From assembly GCF_000189635.1 (NCBI RefSeq), contig NW_002476157.1, positions 806,001-870,000 of the forward strand: a stretch of DNA of 64,000 bases, given 5' to 3'. The stretch is from Tetrahymena thermophila SB210 (lineage: Eukaryota > Ciliophora > Oligohymenophorea > Hymenostomatida > Tetrahymenidae). Of the stretch, positions 22,898-34,495 are shown piece by piece. The position numbers were made by a program, and so were the translations under genes. Below the pieces are notes generated by a model. The model saw only the letters and a program-made list of their open reading frames with translations, was not told the origin of the DNA and searched no databases. Numbering within the stretch: the first letter of the stretch is position 1; each line of letters opens with the position of its first letter.

Positions 22898-23125
22898 ATG
22901 TGCTTTACTAGCCATTAATTTGGAGCTAAATTTTAAAAAATTTAAGAATTTCCAGTTAAAGATCACAAATTATCCTTCCAAAATGAAAGGGATTTCTTAA
23001 TTAATGAAGAATTAGAATATATATCTTTTAATCCTATAAAAAATACACTACTAAATAATATTGGTATCTTATTTCTAATTAAATTTCTTAATAAAAATTT
23101 CTTATTAAAATCTAAAGAACTATGA
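22898..23125 (+). CDS. Short ORF overlapping the next start codon by ATGA (75 aa, uncertain)
   Basis: An ATG-to-TGA frame of 75 codons whose first half looks coding (KIQEFPVKDHKLSFQNERDF, then INEELEYISFNP) and whose end is AT-rich. The stop overlaps the ATG at 23122 as ATGA. It may be a small gene, an upstream ORF, or a 5' exon of the following gene with a splice that could not be placed in frame (donor GGTATCTT near 23061, acceptor AAAG near 23119 gives the wrong phase). Confidence 0.28.
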
Positions 23126-24237
23126 GCGAAGATTAAAATACAAATGTAAGTTGTTTAACTTGTTAGAGTTAATATAAAAAAGATCGCATCTGCATTTCTA
23201 AGTAGTGTGATGAATAATACCTTAAATATATCTGCAAAATGTGTCATTATGACTAACACAAATCTTAAGGAAGATTAAAAACTTCTGAATTAGATATTGA
23301 TATTTTAAAAAAAGACATTGGAGATCTTTTAAAAAATTAGATGGATTAAAATTAAGAAGAAGAAAAACTCTACAATTATTCAAAATAAATTAGAGTAAAA
23401 ATATAAGAATCTATAAAATGCTTAGAAAAGTATGATAAATAACTTGAAGAATATTAAAATAGGTATAAAGATTCATATGAAAAACTTAAAAATTCTTTTG
23501 AAGATTTAGATAAAAAAGATGATTTAGAATTATAATAATCAATTTATAGCTTATTTGAAATAGTTAAATTATGTGAAAGTGATGATAATAACAAGACTGC
23601 AGGATTTTGGAAAGTTGATAGATCTTTTAACAAAGATAATTTAGTCTAAGTTAGCTAAATTTGTGAAATTTCAAATTATATAAGTAGATTCACTGATTTC
23701 GAAAAAATTGAAAGTATTTCATAAGAGATAATCAATATAAATAGAAACACACAAGATAACGAATAATTAAACTAATAACTATCTGATAATAAAAAATAAA
23801 TAAATTTATTAAATGTAGAATATAAAAAATAGTTAATAATTAATGAGTGTAATAAACTTGTTTAAGGAATAACTAAATATTTCACAAATTGGTTTGGCTT
23901 TGATTACATCAAAATAGAAAGATTAAATTGCACTAAATGTTAATCTTTTTATTATATGATTGAAAATAGCTATTATTAAAACTATGGGAAAAGTAGCAAT
24001 CCAGATTTATGCAATAATTGTACACCATAATATCGAGAAAGTAGTGATCCAGAAGGGACAAGTACATTTTATTATTATGGACATTAAAGGAATTCAGCTT
24101 GGATAAAAACAAGAAACGCATAAGACTTATATAATTACTATACAAAAATGCTTGAAATAATAAACAATAGAAAAGAATTATAAGATAAAGATGCTTAATC
24201 ATAAGAAGCTGAGTGTTTTTATGAAATTAAAAATTGA
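23122..24237 (+). CDS. Zinc-module coiled-coil protein (B-box-like)
   Basis: Single exon, 371 residues, many in-frame TAA codons. The N-terminal module has C11, C14, C24, C29, C38, C41 and H46, a spacing close to the zinc module of the WD40 protein at 15831. A charged coiled coil follows from about 55 to 260. A second, C-terminal CxxC pair (C270/C273 and C297/C300, with LNCTKCQ and LCNNCTP) probably forms another zinc site. The N-terminal module plus coiled coil resembles the central part of TRIM proteins but there is no RING. No signal peptide or TM segment. Function unknown. Confidence 0.75.
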
Positions 24238-25546
24238 TATAAATGAATTTGTATTTAATAGAAAACAAGTGTTAATTTATGTTTATTTTATTAAATTTAC
24301 ATAGTGATAAGTAAATAAAGCATTTAAAAAAACTTTTGTTAAATAATTAAAAAATATTCATATTATAAATCTTGTAACAATTATAAATTTCAAAGCTATT
24401 TATTCAAAATTTTTTACATTCTCACTTATTAAATGCAATTTTATTTTTTACTTCTAAAAGTATTAATTAAATCTTTTTGTAATTTTCAATAAATTTTTTA
24501 CTTTTTCTTATATCTAAATTATAAATTATTTAAGTTATTTTTGATCTTTCTATGTAAATTTTGCTCAAATTTACAAATTTAAGTTATATATTAGTTTTTA
24601 GCTCAAATATCTTAAGAGCTTTAAAACAAATTTATTAATGATATCCTTCCTTATATCTTTCATTTGTATTATAAATATTTTTAAAAATTTTAATATATAA
24701 GAAGTTTTTCTCAAACTATCTTTAAAAATTGTTTTTAATTAAAATTAATTTTTATTATTCTTAAGAAAATAAATATTATTATTAGGATTATGAAAAAAGA
24801 ATTATCTATCTATTAAAATATTATTTTTCAAGTTCTAAATATTAAAATTTCATGAATATTTTAACTCTTATTAAATAAATTGTTTATTAATAAATTATTT
24901 ATTTTTATATATTGGTTTATCTATTTAATTATTTAATATTTATATATCTACTTATTATTTATATATTTAATATTAATTTACTTACTTATTCATTTAATGT
25001 TTATTATCTAAATATTTAATTAAAATTTATGTATTTATTAAATACTTATTTATCTAGCCATATATAAAATTAATATTTTTTACTTATTTGTTTGTTTGTT
25101 TATTTATTTATTTAACATTTATTTAGCTAAATATTTATTAAAAATTATTTATTTATTTATTTATCTATCTATTTATTTATATTTTTAATATTATTTTACT
25201 TATTTGGTTATTTACTTAATATTTATTTATTTAAGTTTTTATTTAAAATATATTTAAGTTTATTTACAGGGGATGCTATTGTTTGTTTATTTAATATTAA
25301 TTTAGCTAAATATTTATTAAAATTTATTTATTTATTTTTTAATATTATTTTACTTATTTGGTTATTTGTTTAATATTTATTATTTAAGTTTTTATTTAAA
25401 ATATATTTAAGTTTATTTACAGGAGATGCAAAATAAAATGTTTAATTATCGAATTTGTTATTAGTTAAATTTTAATATATGATTTAATTATTAGTTTAGT
25501 ATAAAGTTTAATTAAATTAAAATATTTTTGTTTCTTAAATTAGGTT
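24238..25546. other. Spacer between convergent genes, rich in TTTA repeats
   Basis: No gene seen. From about 24890 the sequence becomes a long degenerate TATT/TTTA array that includes the direct duplication listed separately. Confidence 0.6.
25099..25431. repeat. Direct tandem duplication of about 150-180 bp
   Basis: Two copies, about 25099-25275 and 25283-25431, of a TTTA-rich unit. Shared parts include TTTAGCTAAATATTTATTAAA, TATTTTACTTATTTGGTTA and a distinctive end, AGTTTATTTACAGGRGATGC, at the end of each copy. The second copy is shorter by loss of TTTA/TCTA units. Non-coding. Confidence 0.75.
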
Positions 25547-28180
25547 TCAATTTTACATTAATTGGGTATCTGTTTGTTCTTTTTATCCATCAAATTTATC
25601 TTTGACTAAATTCACAAACTTTAATACATCAAAGTCAATTTAATTACCCTTAGTTGTTTTAACGAAATTAATTTCTAAATCATTTAAGGGGTATTCTATT
25701 TTTCTAGGTATAATTTAATTTTTGGTTGTGGATGTTTCAATCATTTTATCAATTAGATCTGAAAAAGATTTTACAAGCTCTTGTACTTAGTATTAGCTCT
25801 GAAAATATTAATATCTTAGCTATTCTCTAATTTTAAGTAAAGTATTTTATTTTATTGTTGTGCTATTATTAAGCTTTCTTAGTATAATATTAAGAACATT
25901 CAAAGGCCTTTAAACTTAAACAGTAACTAAGGAAGTTGCTACATATACTAAAACTATCGTGATTAAGCTACTTACTATACAAATTCTTACTGTGACATAT
26001 TCGATCTGACTTGTTTGATCTTAAATAGTAGTTTGAACTTAGTACATTTAAGATTTTTCTCCATATATAAGAAATATAAAAAAGTTATCGTTCACAGGAT
26101 CATTTACCTTTTTAAATACAACATAATTTTTGGTCAGTTTTTTAAATAAAAAATAAATTTAAGCTACTCCTGTAGTAAAATAAGATTTAGGATCATTAGC
26201 ATTAAAAGTATCAGCTAGAAGTATAACTTCTACAAGATAATCTTTTGTTACTCCTTATTTATTAAGCTTAGAAACTGTTGCCTACTATGTTTTATTAGTA
26301 ATAAGATCTGTAAGAGTGGGCTCATCTAATCCTGTTTGAACAAATAAAATTAAGTTCCAATAAAAATGAAATAGCTTCAATAAATTCATTTAATCTTTTC
26401 AAGATTCATTTAGAAATTAAGATAAAAAATTAATACCACTATAAATTTAAATGTTAGAATCATAGATAACTTAGGATGGACCAGTATAACTTTTCTTCCA
26501 ATAATCTGTCAGATAAACAAATTGTCTTCTCTTGTTCAAAATTATAATTTCAATATCTGACCTATAATTTTAAGAATTAACAAATTCTTATATCACTGAC
26601 ATTAGTATTTCTATTCTAATATCTGTTTATTAAAAAATAAAAATTTTGATTTCAAACAGTTAAAAAGATTCAAAAAAACCAAATCAAATCAAATCAAATT
26701 TATTTACGATAAAAAATTGTATCAGTTCCAAAAGGAAATGGTATTGTAATTGAGGCACACACCACTTCAACTGTTGTACCATTTGGGAAAGTAGTATTAT
26801 AGGGCCCTTAAACAATAATTTTACTACTACCATTAGGATATGGGTTTGTAACTTACTATTGTTCCTAATAGTATCGTCTAAAAATGCTATCTATTTATTT
26901 ATTTTAAATTAAAAATATTTAAAAAAATAAATAGTAATCTCATAACAATTTAACTAAGAACTAATAAATTAAAAGCTTTTGCTTTTAGTTAAATTAAGCA
27001 TCTATCTAAAAAATTACATTAAATCTAAGTGCTATCCAAATAGGATGGAGGATAAATTTTATAAATATTTCTAACAGGATCTGTCATAGAGTAACTTTAT
27101 ATAAAAACTCTTAGTATTTTTTCCTATAGAAAAGGTGTTGAAAACAAACTAGGTATAAAGTCATCTAACTGTAAAAATTTTCCAACATTATATGTAGTGT
27201 AGTCTGGACTCTAATTTATATATTAATATGCTTAACTACCATTATTCTTTAATACTTACTGAAGTAGGAGTTTATGGTAGGTTCAAAGGTACATCCATAC
27301 ATAGAGATGCAATTTAAGTAGTAGAAGATAAGCTTGGGGCACATGCCAATATCTAATTTTAAGCTAATTAAAGATCATTGATATTTGGGCTTCCAGGAGT
27401 GAAATCGTAGATTGGAAATGGAGAATATATATTGGAAAAGGGATATATTGTATTAATACCTATTTTTTTACAAAATTGTTAATTATTTTAATGCTTTTCT
27501 TCTCTCTAAAATATTAATGAGTTATAATATAATATATCCTTATTTTGATGAGTATTTTTTATGTTATAAATTTGCTTGTAAATGTTAATATTAGTTAAAT
27601 ACTACCAAATAATTTATTTAAATGAAGACCTTTTAGTAGATTTTTAAAAAATGAAAACAAGAAGTTTATTGATAAGGTAAATTTTAATTCTTACCAAAGG
27701 TGTCTTTGGTGACCTATTCGACCTCATAAATAAATTATCCCATTATAAATAGCGAAGTTTGCAGTTAATTAATCATCATCCTTTTTATTTTTACCAGTTA
27801 AAAATAAATTATCTTCAAAATTGTTTTGTTTAGTGAACAAGTTACCCAATGACTGTGCTCATTTCTAGTTATACCCTCTAAGAAACATACTAACTGGAAT
27901 CATTTAAAATCCGATCTGTAATTTTCTTCTGAATAAATACCTTAATATGTTATAGTTGATATAAAGCTTTAGCTTTGCTTATTTAAAGAATTTTATTCAA
28001 ATCAATCTAAATTAATGAATAAATGAATTCAATATTTTAGTTAATATTTACAGTTATCAAAATTGAAATAATTGAGCAGGAAATCAAGCTAAGAATAGTA
28101 AAATTAACAATAAGCTGAACTTTGAGTTTAATCTATCCAAAATAACTGATTGTTTTCTCTACTTTTTTGACGCTAACCAT
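25547..28180 (-). CDS. Two-TM receptor-like membrane protein, paralogue B (Cache/HAMP-like topology)
   Basis: Nine exons: 28180-28052, 28006-27846, 27780-27695, 27459-27260, 27210-27018, 26890-26708, 26622-26437, 26331-26168, 26107-25547; 620 residues. It starts MVSVKK like paralogue C; exon 1 ends after residue 43 as in paralogue A, and exon 3 is 86 nt as in A. The non-cytosolic part holds IVQGPYN, LTDYW and SGLDE. TM2 (about VRICIVSSLITIVLVYVA) is followed by VQRPL and a cytosolic tail with IEYPLNDLE, a block shared with paralogue C. No output domain is visible. Role inferred only from layout: surface sensor. Confidence 0.7.
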
Positions 28181-29982
28181 ATTTTATTCTCAAAAACTAT
28201 ATCTAATTATAAATATTTTAGTTTGTTTGTTTGTTTGTTATCTGCTTTTAATCTTGTTTAACCAAGATATTTATATTGTTGGTTAACAAATTAAGTATTA
28301 TTTTTTTTGTATACTCCAATATTTATTTACAATATTTATTCTTCTTTCGTTGTTCATAAAATAGTTAATCTAATTATATTTCAATCAATAATCTAGAGTA
28401 GCATATGTCTCTTTCCTTATTGAAAAGTTTAATTTAAATTCCTTTTTTAAAAGCCCAATAAAATGTAAATAAAAATACATTAAATATATAGCTTTACTCT
28501 AACTTAACTTAGAATAATCCTTTGTTGGTTAAACGCATGCATCATTCATATTAAAATGCATATTATATAAAAAGTATTATTAACAAATCCTCTAAATTCG
28601 AAATTTTCAACTTACATTTAATTATTATCAAATACAAAAAATCACGTTTATAAATTAAAGCTTAAACAATTAATAAATATTTTTAGGAATCAAAATATTA
28701 CAAATTATCTTTACTTTCTTTAACTCAATTTAAAGAAAACATAAATTTTTATCATATGATGTAATATCTTAATATTTTAATGCGCATCAAAAGATTTATA
28801 AGCATCATTTACATAAATGTAATAAATTAAATTTTTTTTAATTCAGTTAAGCATTAAAGTATAAATTTAGGGTTTTTAATATTTCATTATATTATGAATT
28901 ATTAACTAAAATACCAAGCCCTCTTAAATATTTTGGAAAAATTTGATTTCACTTATTGTAAAGAGTTATCCACTCATTCTTATCTTGAAATTAAATTTTT
29001 TTTTTTTTTTTTACAGTACTGCCACTCAATAAAACAAAATAAGATAAACAGTATATCTGGTGGTTAAAATACAATTATCAAATAAGATCTCAATTTACTA
29101 TATTTTAATAATTGAATTACTGCTAAATTCCACAAATAAAATATACAAAACTCCTAAAATAATAAAAAAACATATTGAAATCTAAAGTACCAGTCATATG
29201 ATTATAATTTAATTTAATTAAATTAAAATATTTTCGAATTAAATATTTACTTCTATATTATTATAGTTTTATTTATTAACTATAATTTTCTTGAATAGCA
29301 TTTAAAGCTCTTAAATATCAAAAAATGTATGTAAAATATGTGTGTTTATTTAAAAAATCTGAAGATTAGATTTTAAAAAATAGATTCAATAAAGGTAAAA
29401 TAGTGAAATAAGATTTCAATCTATTATTTTTTTATTTATAATTTAATTAATGTCTCATTCCTCAATTATAAAATAAGTTTCAAGATTAATAAAAAATATA
29501 TTTACATAAAAATATTTCTTTTAAAGTAATTAAACTAAAATTAGTTCATTCAAATAGTTTGTATTTATATTATTTACTATTAAGATTTTATTTTATTTAA
29601 CAAATAATAAAAAATTTCATAAATAAATAATATATGCTTACACATTGTGATATATTAATATGATCTGCTTTTAATTAATTGAAATTTATTAAAATAAATA
29701 AAAAAATAATCAAAGTAATTCAATTAGAAATTGTAAATATTATTTATTTACTTTCTAAATTAATTAATTAATTGCATATTCTCTTAATTTTAAATGTAAA
29801 TAAATTCAAGCAATATAAAGTATAATATAAATAGTTTAGTACAAAGAAGAAAGAAAGAATAGGGTAGTAAAAGTAGATGTATTTGTTAATAGTTATTAAT
29901 TAATTAAATTATTTATTTATTATTTATTAATTTTAATTTATAAACTTTGGTTTTCAGTTTAAATTATGGAACAAAAAGTAAA
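28181..29982. other. Intergenic region between paralogues B and C
   Basis: 1.8 kb of AT-rich spacer with no credible frame. It contains GTTTGTTTGTTT repeats near 28210, a T17 run near 29000, and purine-rich DNA near 29830-29880. As both flanking genes are on the minus strand it holds the promoter of B and the 3' flank of C. Confidence 0.55.
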
Positions 29983-32900
29983 TCATTCTTATTTTTTTGG
30001 TTGTTAATCTTAATCGTTTGCTTCACCAAACTGTTCGTTTTTAGATTGTTAGTTTTTAACATTCAGATTTTCCCAATCAAATTCAAATTTTTTGCCTTTA
30101 GTTTTTTGGAGGAAGCTTGTTTCTAAATCATTCAAAGGATACTCAATAGTAATAGAAATAGTATTATTTGTTTTGTCTTAGAATCTTTAAATTAGTGTTT
30201 CTATAAGATCTATAAAGGTGAGTAACAGATCTCTTACTTAGTATTGGCTGTTTCTTGACTAAAATAAAAGCTAATCTTTTATCCTCAGTAATACATTTTG
30301 CTATAATGTGACACTATTATTAAGCTTCTTAAGAATATTTATAATTAATTTTAATGGTCTGTCTACTTTTACTGACACAATATATGTAGCAACATATACA
30401 AGAATTATTGTTACAAAGCTTGTTATGACGCATATAAGTTTAGTAATATATTTTTGAGATTAAGCCAGAGATTCTATTTTACTTATAACTTCATACATTT
30501 GGTCTTTCTCTCCATATAATAAAATCACAAAGTAGCTATTATTCTAAACATCGTAGACCTATTAAATTATTTTAAAAATCAATATTTTACTATAAAAACT
30601 AGCTAAAAAATTAGAAATTTAAAATCAATCATATTTTTATTTAAATAATCATTTTATTTTTAATTATTTTCACTAATTATGTTGCACATATTTCAACTTA
30701 CTTATTCGAATTGAGTAAAAAAATTTATTATTTTTTTTTAGTTTAATGGAAATTATATTAAATAATATCTATTTTTTCTACCAATGAATATTAATTGATT
30801 AACTAACTAAAAATATTTTATTCATTTGATATTAAATTTATTTTCTAAAATCATTAATATAATTTAATGATGAACTTTTGTGGATATTTCTCATAATATA
30901 TTCTGATAATAATAATAATAACAAATTGTTAATTAAATTCTAAAAAAAAATTGAAATAGTTAGTTACAAATTTTAATTATATCTTATTAGACTAACAATA
31001 TTTAAAAATTGATTTAATGATCATTTTAAGATTAATCCTATAAAAAGCTTTCATTAAACTTCATCAAAATACTTATAAATATGTATGATCTTTATGGAAG
31101 GAGGTTTTATTTAAGCTATGTTATAGATAGAAGATGGCCATCAATCATAAAAATATGAAAAAGAAAGAAAAATATTGATGATAAAATTAAAAAAAATATA
31201 TATTTGCTTTGCAATTTAATTAATAAAAATAATTTACTCCAGTTTATAGGTATTGAGTAATATCGTTTGCATCAAATGTATTGTTAAGAAGTATTGGAGA
31301 AACTAAAAACTCTTTAAATTATCCATCTTTGTTGAGTTTATTGACTTAAATTTATTCTTAATTTACTACTAAATCCTAAAAAGTCTATTCATCGAGCCCT
31401 TTGTTATAAAAAATTCAGTTAATAGTTCATAAAAATCTGTTAGAGCAGCAAATATTTTTTTACCACTAAATTTTTGCATAGTTTAATCAAAAATATAAAG
31501 AGACTGCTGATTCAATTACCAATAGTCAGTAATATAGACAAAAGTTCCGTTTTTATTTACAATGATTATTTCATTTTTTGATTAATAATTTTGCTGTTTT
31601 AAGAAAGCATCTATCGTTGACATTAGTAATTCCACTCTAATATCTGTAAATAAATAAATAAATATTAATTAGTTTAAACTTTATTTTAGAAATAAAAAAA
31701 TTTACTAAAAAATATTTTTTCAGAGTTAATTTAGGCCATAAATGTATTTGATAGTGACATAACTTATATATTTTTAGAGCTTGGGTAATCAAAGACCTCA
31801 TAAGGACCTTATATAAATATTTTCTATACCAAACTTTATTAGTAAATAATCTCCATATTTTATTGTTGATTCTAGTAGAATCTACTATCTACTGTGTATT
31901 CTTTTATTTTAAATTTTCATAATTAATTAAATTTCAGATTTATTTTATTAAATATTTTCTTTATTTCAATAAAAATAATTAAAATTAATTATCAATTTTT
32001 TTTTAGCAGTCATAAAAATGTTTTAAACATAATTAAATTATAAAATATTTAATATATATTTAAAACTTAAATCATATTAGATAATTTATTGTAAATAATT
32101 ATCTAATAATAATATAAACTTATTATCCTATGCACTGCACTTAATTTTAAATTACTCATTTTATTTAAATAATAAATTTAAGATAAGAAATAAAATACAA
32201 TTAAATAATTTTAATTACAATTTGGACCACTTCCAGATTAGCAGTCTAAATATGATGCAGGATATATTTTAAATATATTTCTTTTTAAATCTCTCCCAGC
32301 TGAAGTACCTGATGCTGGTGGAGGCGGAGGATTTGAATAAGTTTATATCATTACTCTATATACCTTATCAGCATAATTTTATTGCTAATATAAATTTGGA
32401 ATGTAATTATCTAAATCCATAAATGGTCCTAATAAGTATTTTTGATAGTCACCCATCTATTAAATTAAAATTCATTTTTATCAATTAGTTATTTTTTTAA
32501 CTTATTAAATCTAAAGTTTATTATTTAATTTATATTAAAATTGTTACACTCTAGTCAAGTGTTGCTTCTAAGCAAATAGAAGAAATCTAAGAATAAACAC
32601 CAGCTGCAGGTAAACAATTTTATATTTGAGTTTAAATATTTTAACTTAAAACAGAATTTGAACTATAATCATATGTTGTAGAGTATATATTGTTGGCTGA
32701 GTATATTGTCGTTACTTCTTTATAATTAAAATATTGTTATCTTATGTAATATAAACATTTTATATGTTATTTAGCAAGGTATTTTTTAATAACTTTTTTG
32801 TATATTCTTATAATTTTTAAGAATAATAAAAAGTAGTAAAATACTTAGTTTTAATAAATAATTTAAAATAAAGACTCTGTTAATAGTATCTGTATTTATA

Positions 32901-33435
32901 AATTAAGAGTTTATAAATTAACTTGTATTTCAATAAGTAGATTTATCAAATTGTATGTAAGGTATTTAAAAGCAGTTAGTTAATAAAAAATTGTATGTTA
33001 CTTACGGAAAACATCTTTTACGACCTGCTCCATTTCCAAAATTAGCTGACCTAAATTGAAGAAATAGCTTTCAATAACTACAACAATTTAACTTTATTTA
33101 TTAAAAAATAATTGTGAAAAAATATTTGAAATGAAAACGTCTTTATATCTAATTTACACTATAACATTATGCATTTCTTTTTTTATATTTTCTTACACAT
33201 AAGTTGTAGAATCATATTAGATCCTATTAGTTATCTTGTTCTCTATATAAACCTTAAATACAAATTCTGTTAATATAAATTAATATTGTAGCTTGAAGAA
33301 TTATACTATAATAATGAGTGAGATTATGAAGCAAGAAATAATAGATATTGTTACAAATGTAACCATCATTTAGAAATTTAGTTTCTACTAATTAAACTTG
33401 CTTATTTCCTTTATTTCCTTTTTCACACTAACCAT
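29983..33435 (-). CDS. Two-TM receptor-like membrane protein, paralogue C (Cache/HAMP-like topology)
   Basis: Eight exons: 33435-33158, 33091-33006, 32717-32548, 32456-32219, 31891-31706, 31643-31464, 31398-31238, 30558-29983; 624 residues. It starts MVSVKK with TM1 at about 25-46. The 43-residue intron of A and B is absent: the frame reads straight through with a linker of matching length. A Pro-rich insert (SNPPPPPASG) is unique to this copy. Shared motifs are FIQGPYE, ITDYW, SGLDE, and after TM2 (LICVITSFVTIILVYVATYI) VDRPLKLI and IEYPLNDLE. The last intron is long (679 nt). The acidic Gln-rich C-terminus is longer than in A and B. Function as for the paralogues: probable sensor without a recognised effector. 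Confidence 0.7.
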
Positions 33436-34495
33436 TCCCTTTGAATTTTATAAATGTTATGTTGGAATATCTATAAAAGATGATGAACTTTTATTACTGT
33501 TTTTATTACTATATTTCTTTAAATATATTTCAATTACTCTTTTTTTAATAGCTAAATATAAAAATTTGTGATTTACAAATAAATTGCAAAAAATAATATA
33601 AAATAAGCCATGTATCTTCCTTTTATTTTTTAGTAATTCACGATAAATTCACACAATTCCATACAATCTAAATAGTAAATTTTTATTCATAAATTTTAGA
33701 TGACATTTTTTACTCGTACTTACGCAATTAAAATCCATAAAAAATCTATGTTTTTAATTTCAAACAGATTCTTAAGTAATAATTTCTAAAATGTATTTAT
33801 TTATTTATTTTTAGATTTTATCGTACCTAATTTCTAAATTATTTGATATTCTATTTTCTAATATAATTTTTAATTCAACTCATAGTATTTGTTGTCATTC
33901 ATTATGTTTCTTTTTTAATTTTATAAGATAAAATATTTTAAGCTTATTTCATGCTTCAATTAATTATAATAATGCTAATTAATACACTAAACAATGATTT
34001 GAAAGTTAAAAAAAATAATTTATTTGAAATTTATTTTTAAAATTTTGTTTTAATTCAATCATTTATTTTTTAATATTTTGAAATTTATTTTTTAAACTGT
34101 TTAAATTCAATCATTATTTAATATTTTGAAATTTAATTTAATGATAAATCAACTGTCTGCTCTCTCTGCTATGGCAAATTAAAAAATTTATTTGATTTTA
34201 ACAATAAAGAGCAATCTAGTAGGCATCTAACGTTAAAATTTTGCTTAATAGCTGAGACTTGGCAGATTTTTGATTCTATATGAATAAATTTTGTTTGAAA
34301 AATATTAAACAAATAACTAAAATAAATAAAGTTAGTATGCAAAAAATAAAAAATATTTATCTTAATAAACTTAAATATATTCGGTAATTAACTAACAAAG
34401 TTTATAACCAAAAAAATTAAAGATAATTTGTTTATTTTTGTGATAGTAGCAGTAGAAGAATTTGAAAAAATCATTTTAAAAGAACTTAGATTTTA
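33436..34495. other. Divergent intergenic region with a less AT-rich patch
   Basis: Promoter region for the minus-strand receptor gene and the plus-strand pseudokinase gene. Most is AT-rich, but about 34145-34275 is noticeably richer in G and C and can pair TGCTCT with AGAGCA. No tRNA, 5S or known small RNA could be recognised there. Confidence 0.4.

Noticed and set aside
27695-28006. Apparent frameshift in the first exons of receptor paralogue B near a TTTT run
   Set aside because: A 65-nt GT-AG intron (27781-27845) at the same phase 2 position as introns in paralogues A and C explains it.
31380-31470. TGA and frame change after the IFAALTDFYELL segment in paralogue C
   Set aside because: This segment is intron. 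All three paralogues splice at AGT-G/GT and rejoin to give SGLD.
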